NCBI RefSeq assembly: GCF_003478995.1
Contig: NZ_QUGI01000006.1
Location: 141,013-205,012, forward strand
Direction of reading: 5' to 3'
DNA length: 64,000 nucleotides
Origin: Pseudoflavonifractor sp. AF19-9AC
GTDB taxonomy: Bacteria > Bacillota > Clostridia > Oscillospirales > Oscillospiraceae
Shown piece by piece: positions 1-9,307 of the stretch. Each line of letters begins with the position of its first letter. Within the stretch, counting starts at the first letter, position 1. The notes below the pieces were generated by a model that searched no databases, had not been told where the DNA came from, and saw only the letters and a list, made by a program, of their open reading frames with translations. Both the position numbers and the translations under genes were made by a program.

Positions 1-12
1 GGGGAGCATCAT

Positions 13-1296
13 ATGAAGGTTGCCATTCTCACCATGTTTTCCGGCCTGTCCACCACCTATTCCCTGGTAAACGTGGTGGCGGACCAGCTGGAAATGCTGC
101 TGCAGGCCGGTGTGGACGTCAAAGTGCTGGTGAGTGAATCCTGCCCGGACGAGGAGCGGTTCGGGGTCTTCCTGGACCCCCGAATCGTCTGGGAAAAGGT
201 CACCAACACCCGCGACGGAGTCCCCATCCAGTGGCACGATTACTCCGGCGCCGCCGGAACCGTACACGAGACCTTTTTCCAGGAGGCCAACCTCATCGCC
301 CAGGATTTTGTGCGGCTGCTGGAGGATGTGGACGTGTGTATCCTCCACGACATTCTCTACCAGGGCTGGCATCTGGTGCACAACATTGCCATTCGGAAGG
401 CCCAGGCCCAGCTGCCCCATGTGCGTTTTCTGGCCTTCACCCATTCCCTGCCAGCAAACCGCCCCAGAACCATGGAGTATCCCTTCTCCGCCCGCTTCAC
501 GGGCATGCCCCGGACAACCTTCGTCTACCCCACCTACTCCGGGCTTTCCGCTCTGGCCAGACAGTACGATGTGCCGGAGGGCAACTGCGCGGTGGTGTAC
601 AACACCCTCCCCCTGCTGCAGTCCATGAGCCCGGATGTGCAGCGGGTGGCGGCACAGATGGATTTGATGAGTGCGGATATTCTGGCCGTCTATCCCGCCC
701 GGCTGACCACAGGAAAGCGGTTTGAAAAGGTGGCGGCCCTGGCCGGCGCCATCAAAAGCAAGTCCGAGCTGACCACCAAGGTGGTGTTCTGCGACTTCCC
801 CAGCGCCGACATCCCCAGTCAGACCTACAAGGCCATGATCCGCATGGAGGGAAAGCGCTTCGGGCTGGAGGACGGAGACATGCTCTTCACCTCCGACCTG
901 GGATACCCGGACGGGTTCCCCCGTGCGGGCGTCTTTGAGCTGTTTCAGCTCTCCAACCTGTTCCTCTGCCCTTCCTATTCCGAGTCCTTCGGTCTCACCG
1001 TGCTGGAGGCCGGCAGCCGTGGAAACTTTCTGGTGCTGAATGAGGCCGTCCCGGCCCTGAAGGAGCTTGGGAACTCCCTGGGCGCCTATTTTATGCGTTG
1101 GGATGCCCGCAATTTCGGCTATGACACCCAGGAAAACTATGTGCCTTCGGAGCGGGACTACTACCTGGAGCACGGGGGCATCATCGTCAATCTGATGCGG
1201 GAGGACCGGAGCCTGAACGCCAAATCCATCATCCGCCGCAAATATAATCCCCAGTGGATCTGCAAAAACCAGCTGATGCCTCTGCTGGAGCGCTGA
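13..1296 (+). CDS. GT4-like glycosyltransferase
   Basis: A 427-residue soluble protein with the layout of a GT-B glycosyltransferase. The N-terminal half begins MKVAILTMFSGLST, as in Rossmann-type acceptor domains. The C-terminal half carries the family-4 signature SESFGLTVLEAG near residues 326-337, the EX7E-type nucleotide-sugar site. It would transfer a sugar from an activated donor to a glycan or lipid at the cytoplasmic membrane face; acceptor and donor cannot be read from the sequence. The ATG at 13 has GGGGAG just upstream at the window edge. It may be the last gene of an operon that starts outside the window, since the next gene has its own promoter. Confidence 0.8.
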   Translation: MKVAILTMFSGLSTTYSLVNVVADQLEMLLQAGVDVKVLVSESCPDEERFGVFLDPRIVWEKVTNTRDGVPIQWHDYSGAAGTVHETFFQEANLIAQDFVRLLEDVDVCILHDILYQGWHLVHNIAIRKAQAQLPHVRFLAFTHSLPANRPRTMEYPFSARFTGMPRTTFVYPTYSGLSALARQYDVPEGNCAVVYNTLPLLQSMSPDVQRVAAQMDLMSADILAVYPARLTTGKRFEKVAALAGAIKSKSELTTKVVFCDFPSADIPSQTYKAMIRMEGKRFGLEDGDMLFTSDLGYPDGFPRAGVFELFQLSNLFLCPSYSESFGLTVLEAGSRGNFLVLNEAVPALKELGNSLGAYFMRWDARNFGYDTQENYVPSERDYYLEHGGIIVNLMREDRSLNAKSIIRRKYNPQWICKNQLMPLLER

Positions 1297-1365
1297 CGGT
1301 GCCCCGACCGCTCTTTTCTTTTTGGAATATTTCTAAAATTATCCATCGCAAAAGCTCGGATTTTG

Positions 1366-1394
1366 TTGACTTTGCTCTATGGCGCGTCTACAAT
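1366..1394 (+). promoter_or_regulatory. sigma-A type promoter
   Basis: TTGACT at 1366-1371 and TACAAT at 1389-1394 are separated by exactly 17 bases, about 65 bases before the zinc-ribbon gene. It probably drives the three-gene zinc-ribbon/ABC operon. Confidence 0.65.
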
Positions 1395-1458
1395 AAAAGT
1401 GTTCCCAGCTCGTTATGATGTGGGAACCAGTTGAGTTGTGTGCATTGGAGGAGATAGA

Positions 1459-3354
1459 ATGAAAACCTGTTCGAATTGCGGTCAAAGTCTGCCGGATGAC
1501 GCCATTTTCTGCGGTCACTGCGGAAAACGACTCTCTCCCCAGCCTGAGCCGGCGGAGCAGCCGCTCCAGCCGGAACAACAACCGGAACAGAACACCCCGC
1601 CCATCCAGCCGGAAGGTGAGCCCGAGCCCAGCGCCAAGCCTCTGGACTCCGAAGAGCAGCAGCCCCAATCCGAGGAACAGCAGCCCCAGCCGGAGGAACA
1701 GCCGCCCGTTCAGGAAGCCCAGCCGCCCCGGCAGGATCCCCAGCCCCCTCAGCCGGACAGCTTCTGCCCCAACTGCGGGGAGCGCATTCAGGGGGACGCT
1801 GTATTCTGTCCCAACTGCGGAGCCCATCTGGATTCGCCCGACCCGGCCAAGCCCGGTCCTGCCAAGCCCAAGAAGCCTATTCTGGGCATTGCTCTGGGTG
1901 CCGCCGCCGTTGTGGTTCTGTGCGTGATCGGAGCGGTGGCTCTGCCCGGCCTTTTCTCCTCTCCCGAGAAGGAATTTGTTCAGATTCAGCAGGAGCTGTT
2001 TGTGGACCGGGTCATGGACCAGCTGGAAGAGACCCTGGATGTCTACGGCACCGGCCAGTTCTCCACCGATCTGACCCTCTCTGCCAGCGTGGACACGCCG
2101 GAAATCAACCGCTATCTGGAGGACTCCTCCATCGGTCTGAAGCTGGATCTCAACCGGGACACCCTGCTGGCGGAGGGCCAGCTTGTCCTGATGGGCAGCC
2201 CGGTGCTCAACGCGGTGGGCACCTATGACAAGGGTCAGGTGGGCTTCTCCCTGCCCGAGGTGGATGACAACTACTACGTCATGGACCTCTCCTCCATGAT
2301 CTATGACTTCACCGGCCAGGAGGTGGATCTCAGCCAGCTGGCCCTGCCCGAGATCTCCGGCAAAGAATGGCGCTCTCTGCTCCAGTCCTATCTGGACACG
2401 GTGTACACTGTGGTGACCAAGGACAATGTGGAGGTTGAGAAGAACAAGAGCGTCCTTCTGGAAGAGCTGGACCGCCGCTTTGACGGCACCGTCTACACCT
2501 TCTCCCCCAGCGGCGAGGATGTGGAGGCCATGTTCCTGAAAATCGCCGACAACCTGCAGAAGGACGAGACCCTGCGCTCCATGATTTTGGACGTGGTGTC
2601 CCCTGAGGCTCTGGAAGCGGCCTTTGGTGAGGAGGTATTCGGCGGCTACGACCTGGAGGAGCAGCTGGACGAGGCCATTCTCTCCCTGGCGGACACCCTG
2701 GAGGAGCAGGCCTCCGACATCGGCCGCGCCGTGGAGGACAGCGACTTCACCTGGACTCTGGTGACGGAAAAGAAGGAAGTACGTATGATCCGCCTGGAGG
2801 CGGACGGCCAGGCCGTAGTCTATGAGCGGGACGGCTCCGAGTCCGGCGGTCTCGACGAGGTGCTCTATGTGGAGTCCTACGGCGAAAGCCAGGTGCTGCT
2901 GGAGCATGAGTACACCAAGAAGGGCTCCGTCTCCCAGGGCAGCCTTGTGATTACCATTCCCTACGAGAGCACCGTGATCATGGACTATGAGCTGGACGAG
3001 GAAAAGCGCTCGGCCCTGGGAACCTATTACGGCACCTATGAGCTGTCTATGCCCGACGAGGGGGTCAACTTCTCCCTGGAGGTGCGTGAGGGCGACGAGG
3101 GCGGTGTGGACCACATTCTCTCCCTCTACAACATTCAGGACCTCTCCTACTATGCTCCCTTCGACCGTCTGGAGCTCACCATCAACGCCACGGACAAGAG
3201 TACCGCCCAGAAGCCCAGCGGGAAGACGGTGGACATCACCGATTACAGCACCCGTGAGCTGGAGGAGCTGTTCACCGAGATCGGCTCGGTGCTGCAGCAG
3301 GACCTCATCGACAATCTGGAGCCCTTGATGTATGATCTCTACTACTATTTCTGA
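1459..3354 (+). CDS. double zinc-ribbon membrane protein
   Basis: A 631-residue protein. Two CxxC...CxxC zinc ribbons lie near residues 4-22 and 103-122, joined by a Pro/Gln/Glu-rich linker. A single membrane helix follows at about 138-160, and then a large acidic domain of about 470 residues that would lie outside the cell. The ATG at 1459 was chosen over an in-frame upstream start at 1438 because GGAGGAGATAGA directly precedes it. Paired zinc ribbons before one membrane helix are common in Firmicute surface proteins of unknown role. Its last 23 bases overlap the ABC ATPase gene, so the two are probably co-translated. Function unknown; a sensor or partner of the ABC transporter is possible. 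Confidence 0.75.
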   Translation: MKTCSNCGQSLPDDAIFCGHCGKRLSPQPEPAEQPLQPEQQPEQNTPPIQPEGEPEPSAKPLDSEEQQPQSEEQQPQPEEQPPVQEAQPPRQDPQPPQPDSFCPNCGERIQGDAVFCPNCGAHLDSPDPAKPGPAKPKKPILGIALGAAAVVVLCVIGAVALPGLFSSPEKEFVQIQQELFVDRVMDQLEETLDVYGTGQFSTDLTLSASVDTPEINRYLEDSSIGLKLDLNRDTLLAEGQLVLMGSPVLNAVGTYDKGQVGFSLPEVDDNYYVMDLSSMIYDFTGQEVDLSQLALPEISGKEWRSLLQSYLDTVYTVVTKDNVEVEKNKSVLLEELDRRFDGTVYTFSPSGEDVEAMFLKIADNLQKDETLRSMILDVVSPEALEAAFGEEVFGGYDLEEQLDEAILSLADTLEEQASDIGRAVEDSDFTWTLVTEKKEVRMIRLEADGQAVVYERDGSESGGLDEVLYVESYGESQVLLEHEYTKKGSVSQGSLVITIPYESTVIMDYELDEEKRSALGTYYGTYELSMPDEGVNFSLEVREGDEGGVDHILSLYNIQDLSYYAPFDRLELTINATDKSTAQKPSGKTVDITDYSTRELEELFTEIGSVLQQDLIDNLEPLMYDLYYYF

Positions 3355-3994
3355 GCCCCTCTGCCACCTCACTGAGGTGGAAAAGAGCTACGGCTCCCAT
3401 TCTGCTCCCGTTTTGGGCCCCCTCTCCCTGGACATCCACGCCGGACAGGTTCTGGGGATCCGGGGCCCCAACGGGGCTGGAAAGAGCACGCTTCTGAATC
3501 TGCTGGCCGGCGTGCTGACCCCCGACCGGGGTACGGTCACCTACGCCCCCGGCGTACGGGACCACATCGGCTACGTGCCTCAGGAGCTGTCGCTCTACAA
3601 CGTCCTCACAGGACTTGATAATCTGCGCTTTTGGGGGCTGGCCTGCGGCCTGCCCTCAAAGGCTATTTCCACCCGGAGCCGGTGGCTGCTGGAGCAGATG
3701 GAGCTGACGGAAAAGGCAAAAAAGCCGGTGTCCACCTATTCCGGCGGCATGAAGCGCCGGCTCCATCTGGCCAGCGCCCTCATGGTCACGCCCCGGCTTC
3801 TGCTGCTGGACGAGCCCACCGTAGGGGCGGACAGCCGCTCCACCCGCCTCATTCTGGACACCCTGACCCATCTGCGCACGCTGGGCTGCGGCGTCGTGCT
3901 CATCAGCCACCAGGCCGGAGAGCTGGAGCAGGTGTGCCAGTCCATTCTGACCCTGCGTGACGGGCGGATTTCGGAGGGAGGCCAAGTGCCGTGA
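3332..3994 (+). CDS. ABC transporter ATP-binding protein
   Basis: A 220-residue ATPase subunit, normal for ABC-2 exporters. The Walker A motif GPNGAGKST is at about 45-53, the signature is YSGGMKRR, Walker B is LLLLDEPTVGAD and the switch histidine is in LISHQ. The start codon lies inside the 3' end of the zinc-ribbon gene and the stop overlaps the GTG start of the permease gene, so three genes are tightly coupled. It energises the permease encoded next; the cargo is unknown. Confidence 0.9.
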   Translation: MISTTISEPLCHLTEVEKSYGSHSAPVLGPLSLDIHAGQVLGIRGPNGAGKSTLLNLLAGVLTPDRGTVTYAPGVRDHIGYVPQELSLYNVLTGLDNLRFWGLACGLPSKAISTRSRWLLEQMELTEKAKKPVSTYSGGMKRRLHLASALMVTPRLLLLDEPTVGADSRSTRLILDTLTHLRTLGCGVVLISHQAGELEQVCQSILTLRDGRISEGGQVP

Positions 3995-6360
3995 GAGGAC
4001 TGAGGGCCGCACTCTACAAGGATTTCAAACTGTTTTTCCGCGGGACCGGAGCGTTGGCACTGGTCCTGCCTTTTCTGCTGCTCCTGGCCCTCCGCTTAGG
4101 GATGGCCGACCTCTCCCGCCAGGCCTATGTCCAACCCTTCCCCATTGCCGTACAGGACCTGGACGGCACCATCATGTCCCGCTCCCTCATCTCCCAAATC
4201 CGGGAAATTGAGCTTTTTTCCCAGGTGGAAGTCCTGGAGGAGGGCGAATCCCCGGAGCAGGCTCTGGCCGGTGGAGCCGCGGCGGTGGTCACCGTCCCCA
4301 AGGATTTCTTCTACGATCTGTACAGCATGAAAGACTGCCCGGTGGATGTGGTGCTCAACGCCGATATGCCCCTGGAATCCACCCTGTTTGAAACCATTTT
4401 TACCTCGGTCATGGACATCATCCGGGCCGACCAGTCCGCCGGAATCGGCCTATACCGCTTCTGCTATGGGGAACTGACTCCCCAGCTTCAAAGCCAGCTG
4501 TATCGGGAGACGTCAGAGCACCTGCTGGTGGACGCGCTGAGCCGGCAGACGGTGTTTGACACCCACACCCAGCTTGCCGACGTCCAAGGGGCCATGGAAC
4601 GGCGTCTCCTGGCCTGCGTTTTGTCCATGCTGGCCCTCTTTTTCCCCCTGCTGGCCGTCAAAACCCTCCCGGAAGAGCTGGCCCTGGGGGTGCTCCCCCG
4701 CTTTCAGGGCATCGGCGGCAGGCGGGTCGGGTTCGTCTTGTCCAAGCTGACGGTCTCCCTTCTGCTCACCTTGCCCACCCTGATTCTCATTCTCCTGGCC
4801 TTCCCCTCGGAGCATCCGGCGGCGGTCCTGGTCCTGTCCCTCGTCCTGCTGGCGGGCTCCTTCGGCGTGCTGCTGGGGCTGGCCGCCTGGGCGGGAAATG
4901 CCGCTTCGGTCCAGCGGTGGGGCAATCTCATTATTTTGCTCTCCCTGGTGCTGGGGGGAACCCTGTGGCCCCGCCACCTGCTCCCCGGTCCTCTGCCCAG
5001 CCTGGGCAAGCTGACCCTGCCCTACTACGCGGTTCTGGGGCTGGAGGCCATCCAGCGGGGACTGTCCGGGCGGGAGCTTCTCGCCCTGCTCTGGCCCGTC
5101 TTTGCCCTGGGCGCGGCCGGTGCGGCTTTGGCCATTCCTGGCTTCCGGCGTCTTCAGGGCCGGAGCGGCGGAACTGAGGTGCCGGCTTCTCCGGCTTCCC
5201 GGTCCCTTCCGGTTTCGGATGCCCTCTCTCCCTCGCCCGCCCGTCTGGCCGGACTGTCCCTCTTCAAGCTCCGGGTCATGGGGGGCGGCAGAGCCGGGCT
5301 GGCCGCCCTGCTGGCGGCGGCCCTTCTGTGCGGCGGGGCCGCTCTCTCCGTGAGCCGTGGAAGCGCCTCCTCCCTCCGTCTGGCCCTGGTGGATGAGGAC
5401 CAAAGCAACCTGTCCCAGGCCCTTGGCGAGGCACTGGATACCCGGGACGGCCTTACCCTCACCCGCTGTCAGACCCCGGCTCAGGGCCAGCGAATGGTGC
5501 TGCTGGGCGAGGTAGAAGGCCTGTTGGTGATCGGCGAGGGCTACCAGGAGGCTCTGGAGTCCTCCGACACGCTGCCCCTCTCCTACCAGCAGGCCGCAGC
5601 CTCCCTCTCCGCCCAGGGAGCCCGGGAGGTGATTGCCGGCCAGGTGGCCGTCCAGCGCAGCCGCCTGCGTGCCCTGTCTCAGGCCCAGGACCGTCTGGAA
5701 CGCGCTCTGTCCCAGGACGAGCAGCAGGCCCTGCTGGCACAGATCGCACAGGCTGAGGCGGAGATGCCTCCCCCGTTTCACACCAGCTCCTCCCGGGGGG
5801 CAGCGCCCAGCTCTCCCTTCTATCCAAGTCCCCTGGGCGTCTCCTGCCTGGCCGTACTCCTGACCCTGCTCACCGCAGCCGCCTGGAGCGGCGGAAGCGA
5901 CAGCCGCCGGGTGGAGGCCCGGATGGCCAGCGTGGCCCGGGGCCGGCTGCTGTCCTACGGCAGCGACTGTCTGGCGCTCACCGGACTGGGGGTCCTCACC
6001 GCTCTGGCCATTTTGTACCCGAGCGGCAGCTCTGCCTGGGGTGTTGTCAGCGCCGTGGGCTATGCCTTTACCGCTGCCGCGCTGGCTCTGGCTGTAACCC
6101 GGTTCACGGCCCAGGAGGGCAGAGTGGACGCTCTGGCCCCCTTCCTGGCCCTGATCCTCTGCCTTTTGGGCGGATGTTTCCTGGACCTGTCCCAGTTTTC
6201 TTCTTCCTTCGCCCTGCTGTCCTCTCTTACGCCCCCCGGTCTTGCCCGGATGGCGGAATCCGGCAGCCTTTTGGCCCTTGCGGCCCTGCTGGGAGAGGGC
6301 CTGCTCTTCCTGTTCCTGGGCAAGCCCAGCGCTGGAACAGGCTCCAGACCCATTCCCTAA
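3991..6360 (+). CDS. ABC-2 type permease, tandem double length
   Basis: A 789-residue integral membrane protein that starts with GTG overlapping the ATPase stop, with GGAGGG ahead. It has the ABC-2 plan twice. The first half (about 1-395) has one N-terminal helix, a long extracytoplasmic loop and then a cluster of five or six helices. The second half (about 420-789) repeats the same order. This is about twice a usual single ABC-2 permease, so one polypeptide may supply the whole membrane dimer. The central linker around residues 395-420 is Ser/Pro-rich. It is probably an efflux pump; the substrate is unknown. Confidence 0.8.
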   Translation: MRGLRAALYKDFKLFFRGTGALALVLPFLLLLALRLGMADLSRQAYVQPFPIAVQDLDGTIMSRSLISQIREIELFSQVEVLEEGESPEQALAGGAAAVVTVPKDFFYDLYSMKDCPVDVVLNADMPLESTLFETIFTSVMDIIRADQSAGIGLYRFCYGELTPQLQSQLYRETSEHLLVDALSRQTVFDTHTQLADVQGAMERRLLACVLSMLALFFPLLAVKTLPEELALGVLPRFQGIGGRRVGFVLSKLTVSLLLTLPTLILILLAFPSEHPAAVLVLSLVLLAGSFGVLLGLAAWAGNAASVQRWGNLIILLSLVLGGTLWPRHLLPGPLPSLGKLTLPYYAVLGLEAIQRGLSGRELLALLWPVFALGAAGAALAIPGFRRLQGRSGGTEVPASPASRSLPVSDALSPSPARLAGLSLFKLRVMGGGRAGLAALLAAALLCGGAALSVSRGSASSLRLALVDEDQSNLSQALGEALDTRDGLTLTRCQTPAQGQRMVLLGEVEGLLVIGEGYQEALESSDTLPLSYQQAAASLSAQGAREVIAGQVAVQRSRLRALSQAQDRLERALSQDEQQALLAQIAQAEAEMPPPFHTSSSRGAAPSSPFYPSPLGVSCLAVLLTLLTAAAWSGGSDSRRVEARMASVARGRLLSYGSDCLALTGLGVLTALAILYPSGSSAWGVVSAVGYAFTAAALALAVTRFTAQEGRVDALAPFLALILCLLGGCFLDLSQFSSSFALLSSLTPPGLARMAESGSLLALAALLGEGLLFLFLGKPSAGTGSRPIP

Positions 6361-6446
6361 AAAGCAAAATGAAGGACACGACATACGGTTCCTTTTTCCG
6401 CAAAGCTGTCCTATTCGTCAAATCCAACGATAAATAGGGAAATACC

Positions 6447-6475
6447 TTGACGAACCGAAGATATTTTAATAAAAT
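6447..6475 (+). promoter_or_regulatory. candidate promoter for OPT transporter
   Basis: TTGACG at 6447-6452 and TAAAAT at 6470-6475 are 17 bases apart, about 85 bases before the GTG start of the transporter gene. Confidence 0.45.
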
Positions 6476-6560
6476 GGTGAGGTTGTGTGTTATGTTCCTG
6501 TCGCAGAAGTGAGTATGGAGCGTCCTCCGCACAGCAAATCGACAGAAGGGAACGAATATC

Positions 6561-8498
6561 GTGGAAGAGAAAAAATTCCAACCTTATGTTCCGGCAGACA
6601 AGGTCATGCCTGAGTTCACGGTGGTCTCCATCGTCCTGGGCGCTATTCTGGCCATTGTCTTCGGCGGAGCAAACGCGTACCTTGGCCTGCGTGTGGGTAT
6701 GACGGTGTCTGCCTCTATCCCCGCCGCGGTCATCTCCATGGGAGTGATCCGCAAGATCCTGCGCCGTGACTCCATTCTGGAGAACAACATGGTCCAGACC
6801 ATCGGTTCTGCCGGTGAGTCCGTGGCCGCCGGTGCCATCTTCACTCTGCCCGCCCTGTTCATGTGGGCAAAGGATGGTCTTTGCGACGTACCCTCCCTGG
6901 TGGAGATCGGTCTCATCGCTCTGTGCGGCGGTGTGCTGGGCGTTCTGATGATGATCCCCCTGCGCAGCGCTCTGATCGTCAAGGAGCACGGCGTGCTGGC
7001 CTACCCCGAGGGACAGGCCTGTGCCGAGGTGCTCATTGCCGGTGAAGAGGGCGGCGCCAAGGCCTCCACCGTGTTCTCCGGTCTGGGCATTGCTGCCGTC
7101 TACAAGTTCATTGCCGACGGTCTGAAGCTGTTCCCCAGCGAGATCACCTACGACATCTCCGCCTACAAGGGCTCCGGCGTTGGCATTGACGTGCTGCCCG
7201 CTCTGGCCGGTGTGGGCTATATCTGCGGCGTGAAGGTGTCCTCCTATCTGTTCGCCGGCGGCGTGCTGGGCTGGTTCGTCATCATGCCTCTGATGGCCCT
7301 GTTCGGCGGCGACCTGGTTCTGTTCCCTGCGGACAAGACCATCAACGAGCTGATCGCTGCCCCCGGCGGCGTGTCCAACCTGTGGAGCAACTTTCTGCGC
7401 TACATCGGCGCCGGCGCCGTGGCCTGCGGCGGTGTGCTCAGCCTCATCAAGTCCCTGCCCCTCATCGTGCGCACCTTCAAGGACGCCATGGGTGACTACG
7501 GCAAGGGCCGAAGCAACAGCACCCTGCGCACCGAGCAGGACATCTCCGTGAAGATCGTTCTGCTGGGCATCCTGGTGGTGGCCGTTGTGATGTGGCTGCT
7601 GCCTGTCATCCCCCTGAACCTGTTCACCGCCCTCATTGTCATCGTCTTCGGCTTCTTCTTTGCCACCGTGTCCTCCCGGATGGTGGGTCTCATTGGTTCC
7701 TCCAATAACCCCGTCTCCGGCATGGCCATCGCCACCCTGCTCATCTCCACCCTGCTGCTGAAGGCCACCGGCAACGACGGCATCAACGGCATGATCGCCG
7801 CCATCGTCATCGGCGGCATCATCTGCGTCATTGCTGCCATCGCCGGCGATACCTCTCAGGACCTGAAGACCGGCTTCCTGGTGGGCGCCACCCCCAAGAA
7901 GCAGCAGATTGGCGAGCTGATTGGCGTGGCGGTGTCCGCCGTGGCCATCGGCGCCATCTTGTACCTGCTGAGCAACGCGTGGGGCGGCTACGGCACCGAG
8001 GACCTGCCCGCTCCCCAGGCAGTCCTGATGAAGATGATCGTCGAGGGTGTTATGGGCGGCAACCTGCCCTGGAACCTGGTGTTCGTGGGCGTGTTCATTG
8101 CCCTGGTGGTGGAGGTGCTGGGCATCCCGGTACTGCCCTTCGCCATCGGCCTCTATCTGCCCATCTACCTGTCCGTGCCCATGGTGCTGGGCGGCCTGCT
8201 GCGCTGGTACCTGGAGAAGCGCAAGTACGCCTCTGAGAAGGCCAAGGACAACGTGGTTCAGTCCGGTGTTCTGTACTCCTCCGGCCTTATCGCCGGCGAG
8301 GGTATCGTGGGCATCCTGCTGGCTGTGCTGGCCGTCATCCCCATGGGTCTGAACGCCGAGGGCAAGACCCTCTACCTCAGCGACAAGGTTAACATCAGCG
8401 AGCTGTTCTCCATCGGCAACATCGGCGGCCTGGTGTGCTTTGCCCTGATTCTGCTCTCCATTTACTTCTTCGCCACCAAGGACAGCAAGAAGAAATAA
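6561..8498 (+). CDS. OPT family oligopeptide transporter
   Basis: A 645-residue polytopic protein with about 15-16 membrane helices. The N-terminal motif NAYLGLRVGMTVSASIPAAV is characteristic of the bacterial OPT family. Members move small peptides, or in some clades metal-nicotianamine complexes, by proton symport. The start is a GTG at 6561 with GAAGGGAA upstream. A dipeptidase (PepD) gene lies 0.8 kb downstream, which fits peptide import followed by cytoplasmic hydrolysis. It seems to be transcribed alone or with the two small genes that follow. Confidence 0.9.
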   Translation: MEEKKFQPYVPADKVMPEFTVVSIVLGAILAIVFGGANAYLGLRVGMTVSASIPAAVISMGVIRKILRRDSILENNMVQTIGSAGESVAAGAIFTLPALFMWAKDGLCDVPSLVEIGLIALCGGVLGVLMMIPLRSALIVKEHGVLAYPEGQACAEVLIAGEEGGAKASTVFSGLGIAAVYKFIADGLKLFPSEITYDISAYKGSGVGIDVLPALAGVGYICGVKVSSYLFAGGVLGWFVIMPLMALFGGDLVLFPADKTINELIAAPGGVSNLWSNFLRYIGAGAVACGGVLSLIKSLPLIVRTFKDAMGDYGKGRSNSTLRTEQDISVKIVLLGILVVAVVMWLLPVIPLNLFTALIVIVFGFFFATVSSRMVGLIGSSNNPVSGMAIATLLISTLLLKATGNDGINGMIAAIVIGGIICVIAAIAGDTSQDLKTGFLVGATPKKQQIGELIGVAVSAVAIGAILYLLSNAWGGYGTEDLPAPQAVLMKMIVEGVMGGNLPWNLVFVGVFIALVVEVLGIPVLPFAIGLYLPIYLSVPMVLGGLLRWYLEKRKYASEKAKDNVVQSGVLYSSGLIAGEGIVGILLAVLAVIPMGLNAEGKTLYLSDKVNISELFSIGNIGGLVCFALILLSIYFFATKDSKKK

Positions 8499-8514
8499 AA
8501 CATTGTCTTTTTTC

Positions 8515-8550
8515 AAGCCGGGCTGTATACTTGTGTATGCGGCCCGGCTT
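8515..8550 (+). terminator. hairpin after OPT gene
   Basis: AAGCCGGGC (8515-8523) pairs with GCCCGGCTT (8542-8550) around a further inner pairing of GTATAC-like sequence. The T-rich run lies on the 5' side, so on the plus strand this may be a weak terminator or a processing hairpin. Confidence 0.4.
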
Positions 8551-8579
8551 GGGCTATTTATCCATGAGGAGAAACCGAT

Positions 8580-8942
8580 ATGGCCAGTAAAAAGAACAAC
8601 AACTATTTGGATTTCATCCCCATCATAAATCCCCAAAACGACTGGAGCGAGGACGAGGAGGGCGTTGTCACCATCCACATGGTCCACCGCGGCTTCTACG
8701 CCGCCATCGCGCAGAAGTTCTTCCACACGCCCCGGGTCAGCCACATCAAGCTGGACGAGTACGGCAGCTTCCTCTGGAAGGAACTGGATGGCCGGCGCAC
8801 CGTGGGCCAGCTGGCCCAGCGGATGAAGGAGCAATTCGGCGACAAGGCCGAACCGCTCTATGACCGGCTGGTACACTATATGCAGATTCTGCACAACAAC
8901 AAGTTTATCTTGTTTCAGGGAAAGGATCGGGTGAAGCCTTGA
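8580..8942 (+). CDS. PqqD-family peptide-chaperone-like protein
   Basis: A 120-residue protein whose central part (HIKLDEYGSFLWKELDGRRT, about 60-80) matches the PqqD/RRE fold found in RiPP systems, where it binds a leader peptide. No radical SAM enzyme or precursor peptide is near, so this is a stand-alone member, as is common in Firmicutes; its role is not known. ATG at 8580 has AGGAG eight bases upstream. The stop overlaps the TTG start of the next gene, implying coupled translation. Confidence 0.7.
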   Translation: MASKKNNNYLDFIPIINPQNDWSEDEEGVVTIHMVHRGFYAAIAQKFFHTPRVSHIKLDEYGSFLWKELDGRRTVGQLAQRMKEQFGDKAEPLYDRLVHYMQILHNNKFILFQGKDRVKP

Positions 8943-9280
8943 ATACGCCGCAGATCATTCTGGGTATTTTGGCCTTCGCTCTGGTCACCGCTGTGCTCTA
9001 TACCTGGGGCCTGCACAAAAGCATGACCCAGCAGGAGGACCTGGAGCGCATTTTGCTGAGCAAAAGCGCCCGGAAGGTGGTAAACTATCTGAAAAAGCAC
9101 GAAAGCATCTCCCTGGAGGAGATGGGCCGGCTGTGCAAGGACGTAAAGGCGGGGCAATTCTGGTCCAGAAAAAAGGCCGCCGTGCAAAATCCCCGGCTTT
9201 TTGCCCCGAAGTTGGCCCAGTATATGACGGAGCAGCTGCTGGTCAAGGAGCTGCCCGGCAACCGGTTTTGTCTGAGATAA
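8939..9280 (+). CDS. small membrane-anchored protein, unknown
   Basis: A 113-residue protein starting with TTG that overlaps the PqqD-like stop by 4 bases. One N-terminal membrane helix (about 5-22) is followed by a basic, winged-helix-like cytoplasmic segment (KSARKVVNYLKKHESISLEE). I do not recognise a family. Its tight coupling suggests that it works with the PqqD-like protein at the membrane. Confidence 0.6.
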   Translation: MNTPQIILGILAFALVTAVLYTWGLHKSMTQQEDLERILLSKSARKVVNYLKKHESISLEEMGRLCKDVKAGQFWSRKKAAVQNPRLFAPKLAQYMTEQLLVKELPGNRFCLR

Positions 9281-9307
9281 GCAGGTATCGAAAGGAGCAA
9301 AGCAACC

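Noticed and set aside
1339..3372. Minus-strand 677-residue open frame
   Set aside because: It is the antisense shadow of the zinc-ribbon gene, which has ribosome site, promoter and motifs. High-GC codon bias leaves the opposite strand open.
4513..6384. Minus-strand 623-residue Gln/Gly-rich frame
   Set aside because: Shadow of the ABC-2 permease gene, with no ribosome site or motif.
6411..8894. Minus-strand 827-residue open frame, His/Gly/Gln-rich
   Set aside because: Antisense shadow of the OPT and PqqD-like genes; composition is that of reversed codons and no domain is visible.
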